From: Aliiroseovarius sp. F20344
Lineage (GTDB): Bacteria; Pseudomonadota; Alphaproteobacteria; Rhodobacterales; Rhodobacteraceae
Length of the DNA: 64,000 nucleotides
Assembly: GCF_023016155.1 (NCBI RefSeq)
Contig: NZ_JALKBG010000006.1
Span: 310,001 to 374,000, forward strand
Direction of reading: 5' to 3'
Part shown: in pieces, positions 52,107 to 61,380 of the stretch
How the letters are laid out: each line of letters begins with the position of its first letter
Position numbering within the stretch: position 1 is the first letter of the stretch
Made by a program: the position numbers and the translations under genes
Notes under the pieces: generated by a model
Databases searched by the model: none
Told to the model about the DNA's origin: nothing
What the model saw: the letters and a program-made list of their open reading frames with translations, nothing else

Positions 52107-53626
52107 AGGTACGTGCTCAAATCGGCATGGTGTTGAACCTTGATAAATGTATCGGGTGCCACACCTGCTCTGTGACGTGTAAGAACGTCTGGACGTCGCG
52201 AGACGGTGTTGAATACGCATGGTTCAACAACGTGGAAAGCAAACCGGGCACCGGCTATCCGACCGACTGGGAAAACCAGGCGCGTTGGAACGGTGGCTGG
52301 GAACGCACCAAAGCTGGCAAGTTGCAGCCCAAACAGGGGTCGAAATGGCGGATTTTGGCGAACATCTTCGCCAACCCCGATCTGCCCGAGATCGACGATT
52401 ACTATGAGCCGTTCGATTTCGACTATGACCACCTGAAGTCAGCCCCTGAAATGGAGGCCTTCCCCACCGCCCGCCCGCGTTCCAAGATCACTGGCGAACG
52501 GATGGAGAAGATCGAGAAGGGGCCGAACTGGGAAGAAATCCTGGGTGGCGAATTCTCGAAACGTGGTGAAGACTACAACTTCGAAGGTGTGCAAAAGCAG
52601 ATCTACGGGGAATACGAGAACACCTTCATGATGTATCTCCCCCGTCTGTGCGAACACTGCCTGAACCCGGCTTGTGCGGCTTCGTGTCCGTCGGGTGCGA
52701 TCTATAAGCGCGAAGAAGACGGCATTGTCCTGATCGACCAAGAGAAGTGTCGCGGTTGGCGGATGTGTGTCTCGGGCTGTCCTTACAAAAAAGTCTACTA
52801 CAACTGGTCGACCGGTAAGTCCGAGAAATGCACCCTGTGCTATCCGCGCATCGAAAGCGGCAACCCGACCGTCTGTTCGGAAACCTGTGTGGGCCGGATC
52901 CGCTATCTGGGTGTGATGCTTTACGATGCCGACAAGATCGAGGAAGCCGCGAATGCGGAAGCCACAACCGATCTTTACGACGCGCAGCTGGGTGTCTTCC
53001 TTGATCCGAACGATCCCGAGGTGATCGCCGCTGCCGAGCGTGACGGTGTCCCGCAGGATTGGATCAAGGCCGCAAAGGAAAGCCCGATCTGGAAGATGGC
53101 GATGGAATGGAAAGTAGCGTTCCCGCTGCACCCAGAGTATCGCACCCTTCCGATGGTCTGGTACATCCCACCGCTTAGCCCGATCCAGAACGCCGCCGAA
53201 GCAGGTGCAATCGGAACCGACGGCGCAATGCCCGACGTGAAGAACCTGCGTATCCCGGTGAAATATCTGGCCAACATGCTGACCGCAGGGGATGAAGCCC
53301 CCGTTGTCACCGCGTTGGAACGGATGCTTGGTATGCGCGCTTATATGCGCTCGAAAACCATCGAAGGCGTAACGGACGAGGGTCTGGCTGAACGTGTCGG
53401 TCTGACCGGTCGTACCATCGAGGACATGTATAAAATTATGGCCCTTGCCGACTACGAAGACCGTTTCGTCATCCCGACCACGCACCGCGAGCAAGTTGAA
53501 GACGCTTACGATCTGCGCGGCGGCTGTGGCTTCACTGATACCAATGGCTGTTCCGGTGGAACGTCGAAAGCATCGCTGTTTGGCGGTGCCAAGAAAGCCC
53601 TGAAAATGCCGTCGGAGGTGATGTAA
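52103..53626 (+). CDS. narH: Respiratory nitrate reductase beta subunit NarH
   Basis: The 507-residue electron-transfer subunit carries four iron-sulfur clusters. The cysteine sets are CIGCHTCSVTC (16-26), CEHCLNPACAASCPSG, the Trp-containing CRGWRMCVSGCPY typical of the [3Fe-4S] centre, and CTLCYPRIESGNPTVCSETC. It passes electrons from NarI haem to NarG. Length and order are normal. Its stop shares one base with the narJ start. Confidence 0.97.
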   Translation: MKVRAQIGMVLNLDKCIGCHTCSVTCKNVWTSRDGVEYAWFNNVESKPGTGYPTDWENQARWNGGWERTKAGKLQPKQGSKWRILANIFANPDLPEIDDYYEPFDFDYDHLKSAPEMEAFPTARPRSKITGERMEKIEKGPNWEEILGGEFSKRGEDYNFEGVQKQIYGEYENTFMMYLPRLCEHCLNPACAASCPSGAIYKREEDGIVLIDQEKCRGWRMCVSGCPYKKVYYNWSTGKSEKCTLCYPRIESGNPTVCSETCVGRIRYLGVMLYDADKIEEAANAEATTDLYDAQLGVFLDPNDPEVIAAAERDGVPQDWIKAAKESPIWKMAMEWKVAFPLHPEYRTLPMVWYIPPLSPIQNAAEAGAIGTDGAMPDVKNLRIPVKYLANMLTAGDEAPVVTALERMLGMRAYMRSKTIEGVTDEGLAERVGLTGRTIEDMYKIMALADYEDRFVIPTTHREQVEDAYDLRGGCGFTDTNGCSGGTSKASLFGGAKKALKMPSEVM

Positions 53627-54342
53627 TGGACCGTTCTCTAAAAGCTATCTCGCTGGTTCTAAGCTACCCCACTCGCGAACTGCAGCAGGCCATGCCGGAA
53701 ATCGGCGCGGTGCTGGCATCGGACAGCCGTCTTACGGCTGCTGCCCGTCGTGATCTGCGCCCCTTGATCGACGCCTTGGGATCGCAGGACATCTACGATC
53801 TGGAAGAGCAGTATGTGCTGCTCTTCGATCGATCGCGCACTTTGTCACTGAACCTGTTTGAGCATGTTCACGGCGAAAGTCGCGACCGGGGTGGGGCGAT
53901 GGTTTCGCTGGTCGAGATGTATCGCGAAGCCGGGTTCGATCCGGTATCAAGCGAGCTGCCCGACCACCTGCCTGTTCTCTTGGAATTCCTGTCCACGCGT
54001 CCCTATGCCGAGGTACAGGATACCTTGGCGGACGCGGCGCATATTATGGAAGCGTTGAGCGAACGACTGGTTCGACGTGACAGCCCATATGCTGCCGTGT
54101 TCGCCTCTTTGCTACAGCTGTCTGGTGTAGAAGCCGACAAAGAGGCAGTGGCCGAGCTGCTGGAACAGCCCGAGGTCGATCCCAATGACTTAGAGGCTCT
54201 GGACGAGATCTGGGAGGAAAGCGAAGTGCGCTTCGGTCCCGATCCCAATGCCGGATGCCCACAAGTGCGCGACATGCTTTCGCGCATGGATGAACCCAAA
54301 TCAGACACAGCAGCCCGCGCCCCCGGCGTGGCTGCGGAATGA
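53626..54342 (+). CDS. narJ: Nitrate reductase chaperone NarJ
   Basis: This 238-residue protein of the NarJ/TorD family is all-helical. It has ISLVLSYPTRELQQAMPEIG at the start and the central motif LNLFEHVHGESRDRGGAMVSL. NarJ binds apo-NarGH and helps insert the molybdenum cofactor and FS0; it is not part of the final enzyme. It lies between narH and narI as in most nar operons. Confidence 0.95.
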   Translation: MDRSLKAISLVLSYPTRELQQAMPEIGAVLASDSRLTAAARRDLRPLIDALGSQDIYDLEEQYVLLFDRSRTLSLNLFEHVHGESRDRGGAMVSLVEMYREAGFDPVSSELPDHLPVLLEFLSTRPYAEVQDTLADAAHIMEALSERLVRRDSPYAAVFASLLQLSGVEADKEAVAELLEQPEVDPNDLEALDEIWEESEVRFGPDPNAGCPQVRDMLSRMDEPKSDTAARAPGVAAE

Positions 54343-54353
54343 TGGAGGACGAA

Positions 54354-55052
54354 ATGCACAATTTTCTGTTCGGAATTTTCCCCTATATCGCCTTGGGCGT
54401 GGGGATCATGGGAAGCATCGCGCGCTATGACCGCGATCCTTTCACCTGGAAAACCTCGTCTTCCCAGATGCTGCGACGCAAGCAACTGATGATCGGGTCC
54501 ATCCTGTTCCATGTGGGTGTGTTGATCATTTTCTTCGGTCACCTGATCGGTCTTCTGACCCCGATCTGGATCTTTGACACCATGGGCATCAGCCACGGTG
54601 CGAAACAGCTTCTGGCCGTTGTGGCCGGTGGCATCGCGGGCGTCATGGCGCTGGTGGGTGGCGGCATGCTATTCCATCGCCGCTGGACCGATCCGCGCAT
54701 CCGCAAAACCTCGAGCTTCTGGGATATAACCATTCTGGGTATGCTCTTGGCGCAGCTTGTGCTGGGTCTCGGCACGATCTTCGTGTCGCTGGGTCATTTG
54801 GACGGACATGAGATGGTTAAGTTCATGTCATGGGCGCAAGGGATCTTTACCTTTGACGGTGCTGCCGCCAGCTATATCGCTGACGTGTCCTTGGTCTTCA
54901 AGCTGCACCTGTTCCTTGGGCTGACAATCATCCTTGTCTTCCCGTTCACGCGCCTTGTTCACATGTTGTCGGCCCCCGTGCGCTATCTGTGGCGCCCCGG
55001 CTATCAGGTTGTGCGCTCGCGTCGTCAGAAACCTGTGAACCCTGCGGAGTAA
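54354..55052 (+). CDS. narI: Nitrate reductase gamma subunit NarI
   Basis: This is a cytochrome b-type membrane subunit of 232 residues with five helices. Haem-ligand His residues are seen in LFHVGVLIIFFGHLIG and near the end in LHLFLGLTIILVFPFTRLVHML. It oxidises quinol on the periplasmic side and feeds electrons to NarH. The ATG at 54354 has GGAGG 7 bases upstream, better than the in-frame ATGs at 54339 and 54342 that overlap the narJ stop. Confidence 0.95.
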   Translation: MHNFLFGIFPYIALGVGIMGSIARYDRDPFTWKTSSSQMLRRKQLMIGSILFHVGVLIIFFGHLIGLLTPIWIFDTMGISHGAKQLLAVVAGGIAGVMALVGGGMLFHRRWTDPRIRKTSSFWDITILGMLLAQLVLGLGTIFVSLGHLDGHEMVKFMSWAQGIFTFDGAAASYIADVSLVFKLHLFLGLTIILVFPFTRLVHMLSAPVRYLWRPGYQVVRSRRQKPVNPAE

Positions 55053-55057
55053 TGACC

Positions 55058-55858
55058 ATGAATGCGGCCCTATTCCCCGATCTCGTCGTCAATGGTGAAA
55101 CTGTGCCTCATGCGGTGGTTGCCGCTGAAGCACAGAACCATGACGCCCCCACCGGCAAGCCTGGCATTGCTTGGCGCAAGGCGGCCAATGCCGTCGCGGT
55201 GCGGACCCTTCTTTTGCAAGAAGCCCGCAAGCGCCAGATCACGGCCGACCCGGCCGAGGTTGCACCAGGCCGCTTTGAAACAGACGAGGAGGCCCTGATC
55301 CGGGGCCTTCTCGAAACTGAGGTCGAAGTCGCGACGCCCAGCGAAGACGCGGTTCACACCGAATGGTCCCGCGACCCGTCGCGTTTCCGCGCGCCGCCGT
55401 TGTGGGAGGTCTCGCACATCCTGATCGCTTGCGACCCGCGCGACAAAGATGAAACAGAAGCTGCCAAAGCCCGTGCTGATCAGGTAATGGCAGCAGTCAC
55501 CTCAAACCCACGCAAGTTTGCACATATCGCAGAAGAGAACAGCGATTGCGGCTCGAAGTCGTCTGGCGGGGCGCTGGGCCAGCTTGGACCGGGCGACACC
55601 GTTCCCGAGTTTGAAAAAGTTCTGCGTGGGCTGAAGAGCGGTGCGGTCACAGATGCTCCGGTTCTGACCCGCCATGGCTGGCATGTCATCCGCATGGATG
55701 CCGCTGAAGATGGGGCAGAGCTGCCGTATGACAGCGTCAAACCCCGTATTGCCGAGGCGATGGAAAAGGCCGCTTGGGCCAAGGGCGCACGTGCCTTCGT
55801 GGCCGAGCTTGCCGCCAAAGCCGAGATCAAAGGCGCGGATTTGAAGCCGGTGCAGTGA
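55058..55858 (+). CDS. Parvulin-type peptidyl-prolyl isomerase of the nar operon
   Basis: The 266 residues consist of a helical N-terminal part and a parvulin rotamase domain (about 115-225: WEVSHILIACDPR, FAHIAEENSDCGSKSSGGALGQ split as FAHIAEENSDCGSK and SSGGALGQL, then PVLTRHGWHVIRMD). No signal peptide is visible, so it probably acts in the cytosol. Genes of this type (also called NifM-like) follow narI in several denitrifiers and are thought to assist nitrate reductase folding. The ATG at 55058 has GGAG 8 bases upstream; the ATG at 55052 is too close to it. Confidence 0.85.
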   Translation: MNAALFPDLVVNGETVPHAVVAAEAQNHDAPTGKPGIAWRKAANAVAVRTLLLQEARKRQITADPAEVAPGRFETDEEALIRGLLETEVEVATPSEDAVHTEWSRDPSRFRAPPLWEVSHILIACDPRDKDETEAAKARADQVMAAVTSNPRKFAHIAEENSDCGSKSSGGALGQLGPGDTVPEFEKVLRGLKSGAVTDAPVLTRHGWHVIRMDAAEDGAELPYDSVKPRIAEAMEKAAWAKGARAFVAELAAKAEIKGADLKPVQ

Positions 55859-55891
55859 CTGAAGGCATCGCTTTAGGATAGGAGCCCCGAG

Positions 55892-56410
55892 ATGAGAATT
55901 GCCTGCACAAAAGCAGCAGGGCGTGGCGATACGGACGAGCTTTTGTTTTCCGTCGCTTCGGCCTTGCAACAAAAAGGCCTTCGTGTGGTTGGGACAACTC
56001 AGGTCAACACTGGGCGTGTAAACCACGGCCCATGCGATATGGATATTCAGGTTCTGCCCGAGGGTCCTTTGTTGCGCATTTCCCAAAACCTGGGACCGGG
56101 CGCGCGGGGATGTCGGTTAAAAGCAGATATGCTTGAACGTGCGGTTATGTTGGTCAGCAGGGCAATGGACTGCGGGGCCGATTGCCTGATCATCAACAAG
56201 TTCGGCAAACAAGAGGCCGAAGGGCGCGGATTTCGCGATGTGATCGTAAAGGCGCTGGATATGGGTATTCCTGTGCTGGTTGGCTTAAACCAGTTAAATC
56301 AGGATGCGTTTGCAGAGTTCGCGGGCGGTATGGAAATCCAGCTACCGCCAGAGGCCGGGGTGCTGGCAGATTGGTTGATGGAGCAAGACCTGCCCGCCAT
56401 TGCGGTGTGA
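55892..56410 (+). CDS. DUF2478 protein, probable nucleotide-binding
   Basis: The 172 residues follow the DUF2478 pattern: a P-loop-like start (MRIACTKAAGRGDTDELLFSVA), MDIQVLPEGPLLRISQNLGPGARGC split here into shorter parts such as LPEGPLLRISQNLG, and CLIINKFGKQEAEGRGFRDVI. The classic GKS/T is not evident. DUF2478 genes are frequent near molybdenum-enzyme and nitrate genes, and a role in cofactor or metal supply has been suggested. It is the last gene of the nar operon, 33 bp after the isomerase gene and before a terminator. Confidence 0.75.
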   Translation: MRIACTKAAGRGDTDELLFSVASALQQKGLRVVGTTQVNTGRVNHGPCDMDIQVLPEGPLLRISQNLGPGARGCRLKADMLERAVMLVSRAMDCGADCLIINKFGKQEAEGRGFRDVIVKALDMGIPVLVGLNQLNQDAFAEFAGGMEIQLPPEAGVLADWLMEQDLPAIAV

Positions 56411-56431
56411 TCGCAATTTCCTAGAAAACAC

Positions 56432-56458
56432 AAAGGGCCGCATAACGCGGCCCTTTTT
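56432..56458 (+). terminator. Terminator at the end of the nar operon
   Basis: AAAGGGCCGC (56432-56441) pairs perfectly with GCGGCCCTTT (56447-56456), followed by more T. The A-run on the left could let it serve the convergent DUF5368 gene as well. Confidence 0.9.
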
Positions 56459-56476
56459 CGTTTCTATCGCTGACGG

Positions 56477-56839
56477 TCAGTCTTCCTGTCTGTTGGGTCT
56501 CTGCAAAAGCAGCGCATCGAACGTGTAGACCAATATAGCAGCACCCACAGCGCCCATTGCAGCAATGCCCAAAAGGATGATCACATCAATTGGACCGCCT
56601 ATGTCAGAGAAGCTGGAGTGGGTCATCTTCTGCACAAACAGAACCGCGACGATTGCACCAATTGGCATCGACAGCTGCGCGCGCAGGAATTTGTGCCAGC
56701 TGACCGCCCGGTCGCGGATCAGGACATAGAGATAGGCCAGTGTGATTATGATGGCCGCCACCACCATCACCCAGAACAATGTCGGGCCAAAGATCTCTTC
56801 AAAGACGGCAATTAACGTTCCGAAGGTAAGCTCTTTCAT
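56477..56839 (-). CDS. DUF5368-like small membrane protein
   Basis: This 120-residue protein has three helices (LFWVMVVAAIIITLAYLYVL, LSMPIGAIVAVLFVQ and IDVIILLGIAAMGAVGAAILV). It resembles DUF5368 proteins as I recall them from sulfur-oxidising proteobacteria. It starts 14 bp after the flavoprotein gene with a strong AGGAGG, so it is co-transcribed with it and may anchor or serve it. The function is not known. Confidence 0.65.
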   Translation of the reverse strand: MKELTFGTLIAVFEEIFGPTLFWVMVVAAIIITLAYLYVLIRDRAVSWHKFLRAQLSMPIGAIVAVLFVQKMTHSSFSDIGGPIDVIILLGIAAMGAVGAAILVYTFDALLLQRPNRQED

Positions 56840-56853
56840 CGGTCATATCCTCC

Positions 56854-58164
56854 TTATGCGTCGCCACGGATCATGGCATTGTAGGTCGCTTTCAGGGCAA
56901 CCTCTTTCATCAGCCAGCTGATCCACAGCTCTTCCAAGGGCGCGATCACGCCCGGGAAGCTGGGGGTCAGGTTGTTGTTGTAGTCGAACTCGATCAGCAT
57001 CGCACGGCCCACGCGGGTGATCAGAGGGCAGGACGTATAGCCGTTATAGCTCGCGTCGCTTTTGGTGCCTGCGATCTGTGCGACAAGGTGTTCTTCAACC
57101 ACCGGCACCTGCCATTTGGCGCTGGCCGCTGTCTTGCCCTTGGGCACGCCCGCGATGTCGCCCACAGCAAAGACGTTGTCGAAGAAGTTGTGACGCAGAG
57201 TGTGCTTGTCGACGGTCGCCCAACCACGGCCATCCCAGCTGCCGGGATCGGTCAGGGCCGAGTTGCGCACCACATCCGGCGCCTGTTGAGGCGGCACGAT
57301 ATGCAGGTAGTCATATGGCATTTCCGCATCGCCGTTCTCGGTTTCAAAAGTGGCGATCTTTTTTCCGGCATCCACCGCTTTCAGCACATGGCTGTAATGC
57401 GGCGTGATCTCGCGCTGACCAAACAACATCCGCAGTTTTTCCGAGATAATCGGCACACCAAACAGGCCCTGATTGTGGGCCATATAGTTGATGTCCAAAT
57501 TCGTTGTGCCAGCTTTTCGCGCGATGTCGTCGATCAGGAACGTGTGCTTGATCGGTGCGCCAGCACATTTCATCTCGGTCGCGGGGCGGGTGAAAATACC
57601 AACGCCGCCATCTTCGGTGTAGCGGCCAGCGGCTTCCCATGTTTTGGCGGCATAATCAGGACCGGCGTAAAGCGACCCAATGCCGTCCTTGCCAATCATG
57701 TCCATTTCGAACCCTTCGATGGCACCGTAGTTCAGCACTAGGCCGGGTGCCAGAATAAGGAAGTCATAGGGGATGGTCTTGCCGCTCTCGGTCATTACTT
57801 TTTGCGCGTCGGGATCAATTTCCGCTGCGCGCTCTGCAACCCAGTTGATGTCTTTGGGCAGCCAGTCACCAGTTTGCGAAACCGAGTATTTTGAGGGCTT
57901 GAGGCCTGCCGCGATCAACGAGAAACCGGGTTGGTACCAGTGTTCCTTACGGGGATCGATTATTGTGATCTCGGCCCCATTCAAACGGCGGACAAGGCGA
58001 TTGGCCAATGCGGTGCCTGCTGCACCCGCACCCAAAATGACAATCTTTGCTTTGGTTTCGACGGTTTTTAGGGCAGCGGCATTGGCCCCCGTCGCCATCA
58101 GAGCGCCTGCACCTGCAGCAAGGCTAAGAAATCCCCTGCGCGTTGCATTGAACGAATGTGTCAT
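56854..58164 (-). CDS. Exported flavoprotein of the sulfide dehydrogenase/sulfide:quinone oxidoreductase type
   Basis: The protein is 436 residues from the ATG giving MTHSFNATRRGFLS, with GGAGGG upstream. A Tat signal (TRRGFLSLAAGAGALMATG, cleavage after ANA) is followed by an FAD-binding fold (KIVILGAGAAGTALANRL), a Cys in ATEMKCAGAP, and a second Cys in GYTSCPLITRVGRAMLIEFDYN, the two redox cysteines of SQR/FCSD enzymes. Near the C-terminus lies a helix-prone tail. No cytochrome c subunit gene is adjacent, so quinone or another acceptor is likely. Substrate: sulfide by family; not proven here. Confidence 0.8.
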   Translation of the reverse strand: MTHSFNATRRGFLSLAAGAGALMATGANAAALKTVETKAKIVILGAGAAGTALANRLVRRLNGAEITIIDPRKEHWYQPGFSLIAAGLKPSKYSVSQTGDWLPKDINWVAERAAEIDPDAQKVMTESGKTIPYDFLILAPGLVLNYGAIEGFEMDMIGKDGIGSLYAGPDYAAKTWEAAGRYTEDGGVGIFTRPATEMKCAGAPIKHTFLIDDIARKAGTTNLDINYMAHNQGLFGVPIISEKLRMLFGQREITPHYSHVLKAVDAGKKIATFETENGDAEMPYDYLHIVPPQQAPDVVRNSALTDPGSWDGRGWATVDKHTLRHNFFDNVFAVGDIAGVPKGKTAASAKWQVPVVEEHLVAQIAGTKSDASYNGYTSCPLITRVGRAMLIEFDYNNNLTPSFPGVIAPLEELWISWLMKEVALKATYNAMIRGDA

Positions 58165-58457
58165 GAGCTCCCTCCAATCGGGCAATAAAGAATTCTAAGG
58201 GTGTCTCTACGCCCGTTAAATATTCACGTCTATGAATTTGTTAAGCATCTGGGGGCGGCTCAGTGACGCAGTGGGATTGGATCACAGGGTGAATGCGGTT
58301 ATGAGATCGAAAAAGGGGCATTGTGCTGCCTTTGAAGATATTGCCCCGCCAGCAAGTGTTTGGTATACAGCGGCATACAGCAGACATTTCCAGTGTGTAA
58401 GAGATTCTTCCGCGCTGGGAAACGGGCTGCATCCAACTCGAATTCGTAGGGAACGTC
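58165..58457. promoter_or_regulatory. Divergent promoter region of the flavoprotein and acnB genes
   Basis: This 293-bp gap has no gene. It contains a short direct repeat (ATACAGCGGC-ATACAGCAG near 58367-58383) about 75 bp before acnB. No clear FNR-like or other named box is visible. Confidence 0.4.
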
Positions 58458-61247
58458 ATGAGCTTGTACACCGACTACCTAAATGAGATTGAAACGCGTA
58501 AGGGCGAGGGGCTGCACCCCAAGCCGATCGACGATGGCGCGCTGGTGGGGGAATTGATCGAGCAGATCAAAGATACCGGGAATGCTAAACGCGAAGCATC
58601 GCTGAATTTCTTTGTTTACAACACACTTCCGGGCACGACGAGTGCCGCTGGCGTCAAGGCGAAGTTCCTGAAGGAGATCATTCTGGGTGAGGCTTCTGTT
58701 GCCGAAATTACCCCGGAGTTTGCCTTTGAGCTGCTGGCGCACATGAAAGGTGGTCCCTCGGTTGAGGTGCTGTTGGATCTGGCGCTGGGTGATGACGCTG
58801 CGATTTCAGCGCAGGCTGCAGACGTTCTGAAAACGCAGGTCTTCCTGTACGAGGCTGACACGGACCGTCTGAACGCAGCCTATAAAGCTGGCAACGCCGT
58901 CGCCAAAGAATTGCTGGAAAGCTATGCCAAGGCAGAGTTTTTCACCAAACTGCCCGACGTCGAGGAAGAGATCAAAGTCGTTACCTATATCGCCGGTGTT
59001 GGTGATATTTCGACCGACCTACTGTCGCCGGGTGCCGAAGCACATTCGCGCGCTGACCGCGAATTGCACGGCAAATGCATGATCTCGCCCGAAGCGCAGG
59101 TGGAAATCCAAGAGCTGCAAAAACAACACCCCGATGCCCGCGTGATGCTGATTGCGGAAAAAGGCACCATGGGCGTTGGGTCGTCGCGTATGTCGGGCGT
59201 CAACAACGTGGCGCTATGGACTGGCAAGAAGGCCAGCCCCTATGTGCCCTTCATCAACATCGCCCCAGTTGTGGCCGGCACCAACGGCATCTCTCCGATC
59301 TTCCTGACCACCGTGGGCGTGACCGGCGGCATCGGCATTGATCTGGACAACTGGGTCAAGAAGCTGGACGCAGACGGCAACGTGATTGAAGACGAAGACG
59401 GCGAAGCCGTGCTGGAAGAGGCCTATTCGGTCGCCACCGGCACCGTCTTGACCATCAACTCCAAGACCAAAACCCTGCATGATGCCGACGGAAAAGAGCT
59501 GAAAAGCGTTGCCGCCGCCTTCACCCCGCAGAAGATGGAGTTCATGAAGGCCGGCGGTTCTTATGCCGTGGTCTTCGGCAAGAAGCTGCAGACATTTGCT
59601 GCCGAAGCTCTGGGACAAGAGCTGAAATCGGCTTATGCACCGTCGAAAGAGATCACCGCAGAAGGTCAGGGCCTGACCGCCGTTGAAAAAATCTTCAACC
59701 GCAATGCATTGGGCACCACGCCGGGCGCGACCCTGCTTGCCGGGTCCGACGTGCGTGTGAAGGTGAACGTGGTGGGCTCGCAGGACACCACCGGTCCGAT
59801 GACCGCGCAGGAACTGGAGGCGATGGCCGCCACCGTGATCTCGCCGTCCGTGGACGTGGGCTATCAGTCGGGCTGTCACACCGCATCTGTTTGGGACAAG
59901 AAGGCGCAGGCCAACATCCCGAAACTGATGCAATTCATGAACGATTTCGGGCTGATCACCGCGCGTGACCCGAAGGGGAAGTATCACGCCATGACCGACG
60001 TGATCCACAAAGTGTTGAATGACATCACGGTGGATGACTGGGACGTCATCATCGGCGGCGACAGCCACACCCGTATGTCCAAAGGCGTGGCCTTCGGTGC
60101 AGACTCGGGCACCGTGGCTCTGGCGCTGGCAACTGGCGAGGCATCTATGCCGATCCCGGAATCGGTCAAAGTGACCTTCAAAGGCAAGATGGCTGATCAC
60201 CTAGATTTCCGTGACGTGGTCCATGCCACGCAAGCGCAAATGCTGGATCAGCACGGTGACAACGTCTTCCAGGGCCGCGTGATCGAAGTGCATATTGGGA
60301 CGCTTCTGGCTGACCAAGCCTTTACCTTCACCGACTGGACGGCTGAGATGAAGGCGAAAGCTTCAATCTGTATCTCGAATGACGAGACGCTGATTGGCTC
60401 GCTGGAACTGGCCAAATCGCGCATTCAGATCATGATCGACAAGGGCATGGACAATGAAGCCCAGCTGCTTCAAGGCCTGATCAACAAAGCCGATGCGCGC
60501 ATCGCGGACATCAAGTCGGGTGCGAACCCTGCCTTGACCCCGGACGAAAACGCGAACTACTTCGCCGAAGTGGTCGTGGATCTGGATGCGATCGATGAGC
60601 CTATGATCGCGGACCCGGACGTGAACAACGAAGACGTGTCCAAGCGCTATACCCACGACACCATCCGCCCTGTGTCTTATTACGGCGGCGATAAGAAGGT
60701 GGACCTTGGGTTTGTCGGCTCGTGCATGGTGCATAAGGGCGACATGAAGATTGTGGCCCAGATGTTGAAGAACCTTGAGAAATCGATGGGCAAGGTCGAG
60801 TTCAACGCGCCGCTGGTGGTGGCTGCTCCGACCTACAACATTATCGACGAACTGAAGGAAGAGGGCGACTGGGAAATCCTCGAGAAATACTCGGGCTTCG
60901 AATTCGACGACCTGTTCCCGAAAGCTGAGGCACGGACCGAGTATGAGAACATCATGTATCTCGAACGTCCCGGTTGTAACCTCTGCATGGGCAACCAAGA
61001 GAAAGCCGCAAAGGGTGACACGGTTCTGGCAACCTCGACCCGCCTGTTCCAAGGCCGCGTTGTAGGCGATGCGCCGGACAAGAAAGGTGAAAGCCTGCTT
61101 GCTTCGACCCCTGTTGTGGTTCTGGCGGCCATCCTTGGCCGCACGCCCACGATGGAGGAATACAAGGCTGCTGTTGAAGGCATCGACCTGACCAAATTCG
61201 CCCCACCTCTGGCAGTTCCGTCGACAACGAAATCGGCGCATTTCTAA
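58458..61247 (+). CDS. acnB: Bifunctional aconitate hydratase 2/2-methylisocitrate dehydratase
   Basis: The 929-residue AcnB has an N-terminal helical HEAT-like domain (about 1-160), the swivel domain (about 170-390, MGVGSSRMSGVNNVALWTG), then the catalytic domains. Cluster cysteines are seen in GFVGSCMVHKG and GCNLCMGNQEK, and the substrate-site motif DVIIGGDSHTRMSKG is intact. It interconverts citrate and isocitrate in the TCA cycle, and 2-methylaconitate in the methylcitrate route. It is about 60 residues longer than E. coli AcnB, mainly in the swivel region (VIEDEDGEAVLEEAYSVATG). It is a single gene with its own terminator. Confidence 0.96.
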   Translation: MSLYTDYLNEIETRKGEGLHPKPIDDGALVGELIEQIKDTGNAKREASLNFFVYNTLPGTTSAAGVKAKFLKEIILGEASVAEITPEFAFELLAHMKGGPSVEVLLDLALGDDAAISAQAADVLKTQVFLYEADTDRLNAAYKAGNAVAKELLESYAKAEFFTKLPDVEEEIKVVTYIAGVGDISTDLLSPGAEAHSRADRELHGKCMISPEAQVEIQELQKQHPDARVMLIAEKGTMGVGSSRMSGVNNVALWTGKKASPYVPFINIAPVVAGTNGISPIFLTTVGVTGGIGIDLDNWVKKLDADGNVIEDEDGEAVLEEAYSVATGTVLTINSKTKTLHDADGKELKSVAAAFTPQKMEFMKAGGSYAVVFGKKLQTFAAEALGQELKSAYAPSKEITAEGQGLTAVEKIFNRNALGTTPGATLLAGSDVRVKVNVVGSQDTTGPMTAQELEAMAATVISPSVDVGYQSGCHTASVWDKKAQANIPKLMQFMNDFGLITARDPKGKYHAMTDVIHKVLNDITVDDWDVIIGGDSHTRMSKGVAFGADSGTVALALATGEASMPIPESVKVTFKGKMADHLDFRDVVHATQAQMLDQHGDNVFQGRVIEVHIGTLLADQAFTFTDWTAEMKAKASICISNDETLIGSLELAKSRIQIMIDKGMDNEAQLLQGLINKADARIADIKSGANPALTPDENANYFAEVVVDLDAIDEPMIADPDVNNEDVSKRYTHDTIRPVSYYGGDKKVDLGFVGSCMVHKGDMKIVAQMLKNLEKSMGKVEFNAPLVVAAPTYNIIDELKEEGDWEILEKYSGFEFDDLFPKAEARTEYENIMYLERPGCNLCMGNQEKAAKGDTVLATSTRLFQGRVVGDAPDKKGESLLASTPVVVLAAILGRTPTMEEYKAAVEGIDLTKFAPPLAVPSTTKSAHF

Positions 61248-61276
61248 GAACTGGTTTCGGACAAGAGTTTTACGTA

Positions 61277-61311
61277 GGGCGGGATAGGATCACTATCCCG
61301 CCCTTAGTTTT
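61277..61311 (+). terminator. Terminator after acnB
   Basis: GGGCGGGATA (61277-61286) pairs perfectly with TATCCCGCCC (61294-61303), followed by TTAGTTTTG. Confidence 0.88.
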
Positions 61312-61322
61312 GTCGGGCAAAG

Positions 61323-61353
61323 AAAAACGCGGCCACCGTACTAAGTGACCGCG
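61323..61353 (-). terminator. Terminator after the glutamine-synthetase family gene
   Basis: Read on the minus strand, CGCGGTCAC pairs with GTGGCCGCG (one mismatch), then TTTTTC follows. It faces the acnB terminator. Confidence 0.75.
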
Positions 61354-61380
61354 CCTAAGTTTTGGAGTGTCCGGCGTGCC

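Noticed and set aside
59214-60200. Open frame of 328 codons on the minus strand
   Set aside because: It is antisense to acnB; a shadow frame.
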